The position numbers were made by a program, and so were the translations under genes. Positions 1 to 5,247 of a stretch of 8,085 nt of DNA are shown one piece after another. The notes below the pieces were generated by a model, which saw only the letters and a program-made list of their open reading frames with translations, was not told the DNA's origin and searched no databases. How positions within the stretch are numbered: the first letter of the stretch is position 1; the number at the start of each line of letters is the position of its first letter. The stretch is from Alphaproteobacteria bacterium (GTDB taxonomy: Bacteria > Pseudomonadota > Alphaproteobacteria > Micropepsales > Micropepsaceae), in NCBI GenBank assembly GCA_025935155.1, contig JAICVV010000076.1:1-8085 (forward strand), read 5' to 3'.

Positions 1-26
1 CAAGTGTCCGTGCACACCATCCGTAT

Positions 27-827
27 TCAGTCCGGCCATTTGGGTTCGCGCTTTTCGAGGAAGGCGCAGATGCCTTCGGCGGATTCCGCGTGAAGCATGT
101 TTTCTGTCATCACGCGAGACGCATAATCGTAGGCGTCCGAGAGCGGCATTTCGAGCTGGCGATAGAACGCTTCCTTGCCAATCTTCACCGTGGCGTGCGG
201 CTTGGAGGCGATCTGCTGCGCAAGCTGGATGGTTTCGTCTTCGAGTGAGGCGGCCGGAACGACGCGGTTCACCAATCCGATGTTGCGGGCGTACTCGGCG
301 GAAATCGTTTCGCCCGTCAGCAGCATCTCCATTGCGTGCTTCCGCGATACATTGCGCGACAGGGCGACCATCGGGGTGGAGCAGAACAGGCCGATGTTCA
401 CCCCCGGCGTTGCGAATCGCGCGGCCGGCGAGGCCACCGCGAGATCGCAGCTCGTCACCAGTTGGCAACCAGCTGCCGTTGCGATTCCCTGCACCTGTGC
501 AATCACCGGCTTGGGATGCCGCACAACCGTCTGCATCAGCTTCGAGCATTGCGCGAAAGTGGCGGCAAAGGCGGCGCGGCCGCGATCGGGTTCCCCGCGC
601 AGCGCCGTCATTTCCTTCAGATCGTGCCCGGCGCAGAACGCCGAACCTTCTGCCGCAAGCACAATCGCGCGAGAATCGTCGTCCGCCGCTGCGTCGAAGG
701 TCTTCTGCAGCGCCGACATCATCGCCGAGCTCAGGGCATTGCGCGCGCAGGCGCGATTCATCGTCAGCCGCAGCACGGCGCCGCGCCGCTGAACGAGCAC
801 CAGATCGTTGGAAACAGAAGCACTCAT
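27..827 (-). CDS. Enoyl-CoA hydratase/isomerase family protein, ECHDC3-like
   Basis: This 266-residue protein has the crotonase fold across nearly its whole length, the usual size for a single-domain member. The first oxyanion-hole region reads FCAGHDL (residues 64-70) and the second ATAAGCQLVTSCDLAVAS (about 116-133), followed by FATPGVNIGLFCSTP (138-152). In canonical enoyl-CoA hydratases the catalytic glutamates lie in GGGCE and QPE. Here these positions hold Gln122 and Gly142, so classical hydration is unlikely. From memory, the same AAGCQ and FATPGVN signatures mark the ECHDC3 group of eukaryotes and bacteria, whose reaction is not firmly known. Acyl-CoA binding should be retained, and the protein is probably cytoplasmic. 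The ATG at 827 is preceded by only a weak purine stretch (AAGAACGC). It is transcribed divergently from the PRC-barrel gene. The family is sure, the substrate is not. Confidence 0.9.
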   Translation of the reverse strand: MSASVSNDLVLVQRRGAVLRLTMNRACARNALSSAMMSALQKTFDAAADDDSRAIVLAAEGSAFCAGHDLKEMTALRGEPDRGRAAFAATFAQCSKLMQTVVRHPKPVIAQVQGIATAAGCQLVTSCDLAVASPAARFATPGVNIGLFCSTPMVALSRNVSRKHAMEMLLTGETISAEYARNIGLVNRVVPAASLEDETIQLAQQIASKPHATVKIGKEAFYRQLEMPLSDAYDYASRVMTENMLHAESAEGICAFLEKREPKWPD

Positions 828-895
828 TGCGTTCTTATAGATTCATTCGTTCGGCGCGTCATCGCGGCAAGCGGGAATATCGGCGAGTAGCAGCC

Positions 896-920
896 GGAAC
901 GGCTGGGGCAGCTTGGCGTT
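896..920 (+). promoter_or_regulatory. EcfG-type general stress response promoter for the PRC-barrel gene
   Basis: GGAAC at 896-900 is followed by exactly 16 bases and then CGTT at 917-920. This matches the alphaproteobacterial EcfG (PhyR-NepR-controlled sigma factor) consensus GGAAC-N16/17-CGTT. The predicted transcription start near 927-930 would give a leader of about 25 nt carrying the AGGGAG ribosome-binding site at 942-947, six bases before the ATG at 954. The position and strand fit the downstream gene. No housekeeping -35/-10 pair with proper spacing is visible here. The assignment rests on consensus matching alone. Confidence 0.68.
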
Positions 921-953
921 ATCAGCGCATAATCCACCCTCAGGGAGATATGC

Positions 954-1313
954 ATGCCCACCTCAAGCGGTCACACGAAAGCAATCCTCGCCTCCAAGGT
1001 GCAGGGTACGCCTGTTTACAATACAACGGGCGACAAGATCGGCACGGTTGAAGACGTCGTTCTGGACAAAAAATCCGATCACATCATGTTCGCCGCGCTC
1101 GGGTTCGGCGGCCTGCTGGGAATGGGCGAGAAATACGCGCCGGTTCCGTGGTCGATGCTCGATTATAAGCCCGACATGGGCGGCTACGTGGTTCCGATGT
1201 CCGAAGACATGATCAAAAAGGCGCCATGTTACAACCTGGATGACCTTACGAAGGACGACGGCCATATCCGCGAGGCCTCCTACACGTATTACAACGTTCC
1301 CCGCGACTGGTAA
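954..1313 (+). CDS. PRC-barrel domain protein
   Basis: This is a 119-residue soluble protein without a signal peptide or membrane segment. Residues about 8-90 form a PRC-barrel domain: the start ILASKVQGTPVYN is followed by the typical G-x-x-I-G-x-V-x-D strand-turn (GDKIGTVEDVVLD, 26-38) and a hydrophobic strand carrying LGFGGLLGMGEKYAPVPW (49-66). The C-terminus is polar with a Tyr-rich end (SYTYYNVPRDW). Stand-alone PRC-barrel proteins of this kind are frequent in alphaproteobacteria and often stress-induced, but their molecular role is not established. The ATG at 954 has a good AGGGAG site six bases upstream. The gene is monocistronic, sitting between an EcfG-type promoter and a hairpin terminator. 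Confidence 0.9.
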   Translation: MPTSSGHTKAILASKVQGTPVYNTTGDKIGTVEDVVLDKKSDHIMFAALGFGGLLGMGEKYAPVPWSMLDYKPDMGGYVVPMSEDMIKKAPCYNLDDLTKDDGHIREASYTYYNVPRDW

Positions 1314-1329
1314 CGGACGCGTGGGTTAA

Positions 1330-1367
1330 GGGCGCGGCGAGCGAGGGATCGTGGCCGCGCTTTTCCT
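1330..1367 (+). terminator. Rho-independent terminator after the PRC-barrel gene
   Basis: GCGCGGC (1332-1338) pairs perfectly with GCCGCGC (1354-1360) over a 15-nt loop. The stem can be lengthened by two G-U pairs and the adjoining A-T pairs, and is followed directly by TTTTCCTTT. It lies 16 bp beyond the stop codon. The long loop makes it a moderate rather than ideal terminator. Confidence 0.6.
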
Positions 1368-1377
1368 TTGTCTATTT

Positions 1378-1397
1378 TACGGTATTATAGTACCGTA
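1378..1397. promoter_or_regulatory. Perfect 20-bp inverted repeat, candidate operator
   Basis: TACGGTA (1378-1384) and TACCGTA (1391-1397) are exact inverted copies around the AT-rich centre TTATAG. The centre overlaps possible -10 hexamers TATTAT (1383-1388) and TATAGT (1386-1391), but I find no good -35 at the right distance. The size and symmetry resemble operators of dimeric helix-turn-helix repressors such as the TetR family. No regulator gene is present in the window, so the binding protein is unknown. It lies 116 bp before the rplM start. Confidence 0.45.
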
Positions 1398-1439
1398 TAG
1401 CAGAATCCCGTGTTTTTCCTGTCTTTCGGACGCTCCTGC

Positions 1440-1468
1440 TTGACGAAACGCGCGGGAGGTCCTAAACG
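1440..1468 (+). promoter_or_regulatory. Possible housekeeping promoter for rplM-rpsI
   Basis: TTGACG (1440-1445) is a good alphaproteobacterial -35 and is followed after 17 bp by TAAACG (1463-1468), a poor -10. Initiation here would start downstream of about 1475. That would exclude the upstream arm of the long leader hairpin at 1452-1459, so this promoter and the two-state leader are partly competing interpretations. Confidence 0.3.
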
Positions 1469-1506
1469 CCCGCCCTTCGCGATTGGGCGGCCTCCCGCCC
1501 GGGAGA
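1452..1506 (+). promoter_or_regulatory. rplM leader with two competing hairpins over the ribosome-binding site
   Basis: GCGGGAGG (1452-1459) pairs perfectly with CCTCCCGC (1491-1498), enclosing an inner stem CCGCCC (1470-1475)/GGGCGG (1485-1490) with a 9-nt loop. The same CTCCC (1492-1496) can instead pair with GGGAG (1501-1505) over a GCCC loop. GGGAGA at 1501-1506 is the Shine-Dalgarno of rplM, six bases before its ATG. The upstream hairpin would leave the site free and the short one would hide it. L13 is known to repress rplM-rpsI translation through an mRNA leader in Escherichia coli; a comparable role here is inferred. Confidence 0.45.
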
Positions 1507-1512
1507 CCATCT

Positions 1513-1992
1513 ATGAACACCTACTCGGCCAAGCCGTCCGAGATTGAAAAGAAATGGGTGCTGATCGACGCCGAAGGCCTAGTGGCCGGCCGGCTTGCGT
1601 CGGTTATTGCCATGCGTCTGCGTGGCAAGCACAAGCCCAGCTACACCCCGCACATGGATTGCGGCGATAACGTCATCGTCATCAACGCCGCCAAGGTGCT
1701 GCTCACCGGCAACAAGCTGAAGGACAAGGTGTACCATTGGCACACCGGTTACATCGGCGGCATCAAGGAACGTACCGCGGGTGCGATCATGAGCGGCAAA
1801 TATCCTGAGCGGGTTTTGGAAAAGGCGGTAGAGCGCATGCTCCCGCGCGGACCGCTGGGTAAACGGCAGCTTTCAAATTTGCGCGTTTACCCCGGTACTG
1901 AGCATCCGCATGAAGCGCAGCAGCCGCAGATGCTGGATGTGAGCGCACTGAACGCCAAGAACGCCAACTATCGCAAAGCAAAGGCAGCCTGA
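1513..1992 (+). CDS. rplM: 50S ribosomal protein L13
   Basis: L13 is an early-assembly protein of the large ribosomal subunit that binds 23S rRNA. The 159 residues match bacterial L13 from end to end: [16 protein letters not shown] near the N-terminus, the central [11 protein letters not shown] and [10 protein letters not shown] segments, and the [21 protein letters not shown] block followed by HPHEAQQP. The start is the ATG at 1513 with GGGAGA six bases upstream. An in-frame TTG at 1483 would add ten residues not typical of L13 and lies inside the leader hairpin, so it is rejected. It is the first gene of a two-gene operon, with one base between its stop and the rpsI start. Confidence 0.97.
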   Translation: MNTYSAKPSEIEKKWVLIDAEGLVAGRLASVIAMRLRGKHKPSYTPHMDCGDNVIVINAAKVLLTGNKLKDKVYHWHTGYIGGIKERTAGAIMSGKYPERVLEKAVERMLPRGPLGKRQLSNLRVYPGTEHPHEAQQPQMLDVSALNAKNANYRKAKAA

Positions 1993-1993
1993 C

Positions 1994-2479
1994 ATGTCGG
2001 ATGTGAAAAGCTTCGGCGATCTCAAATCCACGCTCATCAAGGCGAAGCCGCAGACGGCCGAAAGCGAGCAGCCCAAAGCCAATCGCGACAAGCAGGGCCG
2101 CGCCTATGCGACTGGCCGGCGGAAGGACGCGATTGCCCGTGTCTGGATAAAGCCGGGGCTTGGCCGCGTCACCGTCAACGGCAAGGATGAAACGATTTAC
2201 TTCGCGCGGCCCGTGCTGCGGATGATCCTGCGGCAGCCACTGATCGCCACCAATCGCGACGGCCAGTTCGATGTTGTAGTATCGGTTGCGGGCGGCGGAT
2301 TGTCCGGCCAGGCGGGCGCGGTGCGTCATGGGATCAGCCGCGCGTTGGTGGCGTTCGAGCCAAGCCTGCGTCCGGCGCTAAAGCCGGGCGGCTTCCTCAC
2401 CCGCGACCCTCGCGTGGTGGAGCGCAAGAAGTACGGCCACCCCAAGGCACGCCGCAGCTTCCAGTTCTCGAAGCGGTAA
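1994..2479 (+). CDS. rpsI: 30S ribosomal protein S9
   Basis: S9 belongs to the small-subunit head, and its C-terminal tail reaches toward the P-site tRNA. The 161-residue protein has an N-terminal extension of about 35 residues, common in alphaproteobacteria, before the conserved core that starts [14 protein letters not shown]. Other hallmarks are [25 protein letters not shown] and the end [17 protein letters not shown], whose terminal Lys-Arg is the expected conserved finish. The ATG lies one base after the rplM stop, with AAGGCAG inside the end of rplM serving as ribosome-binding site, so the two are translationally coupled. No terminator is visible before the convergent GH79 gene 4 bp downstream. 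Confidence 0.97.
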   Translation: MSDVKSFGDLKSTLIKAKPQTAESEQPKANRDKQGRAYATGRRKDAIARVWIKPGLGRVTVNGKDETIYFARPVLRMILRQPLIATNRDGQFDVVVSVAGGGLSGQAGAVRHGISRALVAFEPSLRPALKPGGFLTRDPRVVERKKYGHPKARRSFQFSKR

Positions 2480-2483
2480 CCGT

Positions 2484-3932
2484 CTATTGCAGTGTCACCA
2501 GCGCAGCGCTTGCACGCGGCAACGGTATGGCCGCGGCTCTGTTATGGCTATGCACGAATTCAGCCGAATTAGGTAACCACGCGCCGGCGATGCCAACCCG
2601 CGCGCCGGCGAACGTGGAATTTCTGGTATCGTCGAGACGCGGCGCGAGCAGCCGCTCTACGTGCGCTCCGTTGGTCGCGGCAACGATGACCGAAACGTCC
2701 AGGTTTGCGTGCTTGTTGATCAGGACGACCTTCACCGATCCATCGGAATTTTTGAGCGCATAGGCGCTGAACAGGGGCGCGGCCGCGCCATTGCCGAGCG
2801 TTGCGAGTACGAGCTGCCCCGTGCCGGCTTCGGCGAACATCAGCATGCCGTAATAGAGGGGGCGTGCGGCGTAACCGGCAGTGCGGATGCCAGCGATCGG
2901 GGTATACCAGCCGTAACGGCCGCCGTGGAAATTGATCCCTGCCGCACCAGCCCACGCCATGCGGTACATCAAATCGATGCCCCACAATGCCGACGCGAAT
3001 GTGTCGCTCACGCCGGCCTTGCCGCCGCCATAGACGGAATTGGTTTCAGTGAGGCGGAAAGGCACGTCCGGCGCGGCTTGCTGCGCAGCACGCATCCCGC
3101 CGAGCAAGCCGCGGAAGCGTGCGTTGTGCGGGGCGAGCAAATGCTCGATGCTTGAGGAGGGATCGTCCGGAGGGCCGAGTGCATAAAAGTGCCGCGTGAG
3201 CAACTGCACTTCGCCGCCGGCATGCTTCGCGAATTCTGGCAGCCAGTTGCTCGTGTAAGCCGTATCCGGTCCGCCGAACGGCGCCTTCGGGACGCGAGCA
3301 CGGATTGCTGAGGCGTAGCGCAGCCATTCGCTCATGTACTGCGCGAAATTGTAATCGGATTTGCGCAAGCCGTTACGGTTGAAGAGATCGGGCTCATTGC
3401 CAAGCTGGAATGCAACGAGCTTCGGTCCCATCTCCCCCGCGACATAGGCCGCCTCGTCCACCGCGGTACCAAGAGTTCCTGTCCCGAGATTGAGACCGTA
3501 AATCAGGCGCCAGCCCGTCGCAGCGAGAAAGCCGCGCAGATTGCGGATCGCGAGCGGCGTTATTGGACGGCGTGGTGGCTGCCGCCGTCCGGGATCGGGC
3601 CCTGCTGGCGGCGGAATGTTTGCCAATACGCCAGAAGGACTCCACAAGCTGTAGTCGCTGGTGTTGCCGCCGATCCGCAGCACACCGGCTTTTCCCAAGC
3701 GCCGGAAGAAGCCGATCAGTTCAATGTTGTCCGGCGCGAAAATCGAGGGATCGCTGAGAGCGGCGCTCTCGTAACTCAGACCGGTGAAATCTGCCGGAAT
3801 CTCCGGGCCGGGTTGCTCGCCATTCAATGTCAGCCGCAGCGAAACGGTCACGGCCGATTGGGCGCGGCCGGCTGCGGCAGTCATGACGGCTGGAGCGGCG
3901 ATGGCAAGGCAGAGGAAGTCGCGGCGGTACAC
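2484..3932 (-). CDS. Exported GH79 family glycoside hydrolase (beta-glucuronidase/heparanase-like)
   Basis: With the GTG at 3932 as start, this is a 482-residue protein that begins with a Tat-type signal: Arg3-Arg4 in YRRDFL, a hydrophobic stretch to about residue 20, and a likely cleavage in AAAGRAQSA (19-27). A clan GH-A barrel follows. Its acid/base glutamate is Glu180 in FQLGNEPDLF and its probable nucleophile is Glu296 in RLTETNSVYGGG. The 116-residue spacing suits GH79. The last 110 or so residues resemble the GH79 C-terminal beta-sandwich. Family members remove glucuronic acid or related sugars from glycans; the exact substrate is unknown. The frame is open up to 4361, but those codons lie in the hemerythrin gene and its promoter. 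An ATG at 4034 is possible but has no ribosome-binding site and pushes the twin-arginine motif to residue 37. The site before the GTG is also weak. Confidence 0.87.
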   Translation of the reverse strand: MYRRDFLCLAIAAPAVMTAAAGRAQSAVTVSLRLTLNGEQPGPEIPADFTGLSYESAALSDPSIFAPDNIELIGFFRRLGKAGVLRIGGNTSDYSLWSPSGVLANIPPPAGPDPGRRQPPRRPITPLAIRNLRGFLAATGWRLIYGLNLGTGTLGTAVDEAAYVAGEMGPKLVAFQLGNEPDLFNRNGLRKSDYNFAQYMSEWLRYASAIRARVPKAPFGGPDTAYTSNWLPEFAKHAGGEVQLLTRHFYALGPPDDPSSSIEHLLAPHNARFRGLLGGMRAAQQAAPDVPFRLTETNSVYGGGKAGVSDTFASALWGIDLMYRMAWAGAAGINFHGGRYGWYTPIAGIRTAGYAARPLYYGMLMFAEAGTGQLVLATLGNGAAAPLFSAYALKNSDGSVKVVLINKHANLDVSVIVAATNGAHVERLLAPRLDDTRNSTFAGARVGIAGAWLPNSAEFVHSHNRAAAIPLPRASAALVTLQ

Positions 3933-3997
3933 AGTGCCAGTGGAACGCACGTGCGTTGCTTTCGTCAAAGCCTGTTTTGTGCCGTGGGCAATTCTGC

Positions 3998-4022
3998 GGA
4001 ACCGGCACCGGAGGCCCGCGTT
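3998..4022 (+). promoter_or_regulatory. EcfG-type general stress response promoter for the hemerythrin gene
   Basis: GGAAC (3998-4002), a 16-bp spacer and CGTT (4019-4022) match the EcfG consensus with the same spacing as the site at 896-920. Transcription would begin near 4029-4033, giving a leader of about 20-25 nt with AGAGG at 4041-4045 as ribosome-binding site. It also fixes the ATG at 4053 as the natural start. A weaker copy, GGAAC (3942-3946)-N16-CGTC (3963-3966), lies 56 bp upstream on the same strand. Confidence 0.7.
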
Positions 4023-4052
4023 GCTCTTTCGCATCCGTAAAGAGGCGACGCC

Positions 4053-4580
4053 ATGAGTGTGACCGGCACGATCAGAACCACCGCGCGCAGAGCGCAAAAT
4101 GCCATGACGCCCGCAACCTATGCGCAGGGCGACATGGACATTCTCACCAAACTCAAAAAGGAGCACCGCGAGCTTCAGCTGCTGCTCGATGAGCTGGTAA
4201 ACACAGAAAGTGCGGCCACACGCAGGACGCTTCTCAGGAAAATCAAGGCGGCGCTGGTGCCGCATTCCCGCGCAGAGGAAAAGGTGGTGTACGATGCCGT
4301 GATCGCGCTGAAAGACAAAGAGGCCGAGCAGGACGGCAAGGAGGGTTATCTCGAGCACCACCTCGCCGACAAAACGCTAGCAGCCCTCGGCGAGGCGGGC
4401 GCATCTTCGGTGGAATTTGCGGCGGCGGCCAAGGTTTTGCGCGAATTGCTCAAGCACCACATCCGCGAAGAAGAGAGCAACATCTGGTCCGATGTGAAGG
4501 ACAATTTCTCCGACGAAGAGCGCGAGCAAATGAATCGCGATTTTGAAGCTGCGAAAAAGAAAGTGAAAATTCCGCAGTAG
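4053..4580 (+). CDS. Hemerythrin HHE cation-binding domain protein
   Basis: This 175-residue, all-helical and highly charged protein carries the histidine/glutamate pattern of a non-heme di-iron hemerythrin-like site. The pattern is His38 in KKEHREL, His71 and Glu75 in PHSRAEE, His102-His103 in EHHLADK, and His135-His136 with Glu140 in KHHIREEE. Such proteins are thought to bind oxygen, nitric oxide or iron and protect against oxidative or nitrosative stress; the role of this copy is inferred. The ATG at 4053 has AGAGG seven bases upstream and a stress-type promoter just before that. An internal ATG at 4134 would remove 27 unconserved residues and keep the whole domain, so it remains a second choice. 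The gene is divergent from GH79 and ends at a shared terminator. Confidence 0.9.
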   Translation: MSVTGTIRTTARRAQNAMTPATYAQGDMDILTKLKKEHRELQLLLDELVNTESAATRRTLLRKIKAALVPHSRAEEKVVYDAVIALKDKEAEQDGKEGYLEHHLADKTLAALGEAGASSVEFAAAAKVLRELLKHHIREEESNIWSDVKDNFSDEEREQMNRDFEAAKKKVKIPQ

Positions 4581-4597
4581 CCTCTCACGTCACGGCA

Positions 4598-4624
4598 AAA
4601 AGGGCGCCGCGAGGGCGCCCTTTT
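4598..4624. terminator. Bidirectional Rho-independent terminator
   Basis: An 11-bp perfect stem is formed by AAAAGGGCGCC (4598-4608) and GGCGCCCTTTT (4614-4624) around a 5-nt loop. The A-run on one side and T-run on the other provide a U-tract in both directions. It sits 17 bp after the hemerythrin stop and 4 bp from the DUF805 stop, so it should end both convergent transcripts. Confidence 0.88.
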
Positions 4625-4628
4625 CGTG

Positions 4629-5126
4629 TCAGGCGGTGGCCGGCCCCGGATTGAACACAGGCGGCGGCGGGCCGTAGGTGTTGCTGTCGGGCTGTCCGGG
4701 TTGGGCGCAGAAATAAATGATCGCAATCGTCACAATGACATAAGCGAGCGAGATCAGCCATCCGATCGTGAAAAAGAAATAGAGGAAGGCGAGGGCGCCC
4801 AGAGGTCCGCTCAGCGCAGTGAGCAGCGCGATAACCCAGAACACTGCGGCGATGGCAACCCAAATCCACACGAGCTGTCCGCTGCGGCCGGTATCCTGGA
4901 TGCGGCGCGCCGCCATACCGGCCGTCGGAAGCAGCAGACCAAGCCCGACGATGGCCCCGATCAGCCGCATACCGATCACGCTGTCGATAATTGCGGCGAC
5001 AATGGAAATGCCGACGCAGACAAGAATGAAATACCAGAACTGTGCCCGGCCCACCCGGCCGTTGAAGTCCATATAGTGGTTCTGGAGCGTGTCCGTGAAA
5101 TTCTGCCAGAGTTTATTGAAATCCAT
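4629..5126 (-). CDS. DUF805 family inner-membrane protein
   Basis: This 165-residue protein begins with a short cytoplasmic segment carrying the DUF805 signature FNGRVGRAQFWYF (21-33). It then has about four hydrophobic membrane segments near residues 30-50, 55-72, 86-106 and 110-140. The conserved RRIQDTGRSG loop (74-83) lies between the second and third. A hydrophilic, proline-rich tail (PPPPVFNPGP) follows. Function is unknown for the family. The start at 5126 is decided by a strong AGGAGG five bases upstream. The reading frame continues to 5573, but that part is antisense to argC and lacks family similarity. The gene is divergent from argC, convergent with the hemerythrin gene, and monocistronic. 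Confidence 0.92.
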   Translation of the reverse strand: MDFNKLWQNFTDTLQNHYMDFNGRVGRAQFWYFILVCVGISIVAAIIDSVIGMRLIGAIVGLGLLLPTAGMAARRIQDTGRSGQLVWIWVAIAAVFWVIALLTALSGPLGALAFLYFFFTIGWLISLAYVIVTIAIIYFCAQPGQPDSNTYGPPPPVFNPGPATA

Positions 5127-5131
5127 GATCG

Positions 5132-5137
5132 CCTCCT
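5132..5137 (-). promoter_or_regulatory. Ribosome-binding site fixing the DUF805 start
   Basis: The minus strand reads AGGAGG here, a full anti-16S match, five bases before the ATG at 5126. This decides against the much longer open frame reaching 5573. Confidence 0.85.
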
Positions 5138-5147
5138 CGCCGTTCGG

Positions 5148-5162
5148 GCCGAGTGACTCGGC
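5148..5162. promoter_or_regulatory. 15-bp palindrome in the DUF805/argC divergent region
   Basis: GCCGAGT (5148-5154) and ACTCGGC (5156-5162) are perfect inverted copies around a single G. It lies just upstream of the DUF805 ribosome-binding site and just downstream of a possible DUF805 promoter, where an operator would act. In RNA only a 6-bp stem with a 3-nt loop would form, with no T-run, so it is not a terminator. The binding protein is unknown. Confidence 0.35.
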
Positions 5163-5177
5163 ACCCCCAGAAGGATC

Positions 5178-5206
5178 AGCTAAGAACCAGTCCCCAACTC
5201 TGTCAA
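5178..5206 (-). promoter_or_regulatory. Possible sigma-70-type promoter for the DUF805 gene
   Basis: On the minus strand a perfect TTGACA (5206-5201) is followed after 17 bp by TTAGCT (5183-5178), which is only a poor -10. The strand and distance suit the DUF805 gene. The strength of the -35 and weakness of the -10 could mean activator dependence or chance. Confidence 0.35.
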
Positions 5207-5247
5207 TTCCGTAACAGGCGGATTGCAGGGCATAATCGCAGAAACTC

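Noticed and set aside
175..1051. Long plus-strand open frames opposite the crotonase gene (175-792, 245-1051, 336-890)
   Set aside because: They are antisense to a well-conserved gene, are Arg/Ala-rich as expected from shadow frames, show no family features and lack ribosome-binding sites.
1360..1391. Sigma-70 promoter built on TATTAT or TATAGT within the 20-bp palindrome
   Set aside because: The -10-like hexamers are good, but no -35 with more than two or three matches occurs at 16-18 bp spacing, so I do not annotate it as a promoter.
1483..1512. Upstream TTG start for rplM
   Set aside because: It adds ten atypical residues, lies within the leader hairpin and has no ribosome-binding site, whereas the ATG at 1513 has GGGAGA at ideal spacing.
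3933..4361. N-terminal extension of the GH79 protein, with starts at 4361 or 4034
   Set aside because: The frame there runs antisense through the hemerythrin gene and its promoter. The extension is not family-like and would bury the twin-arginine signal inside the protein.
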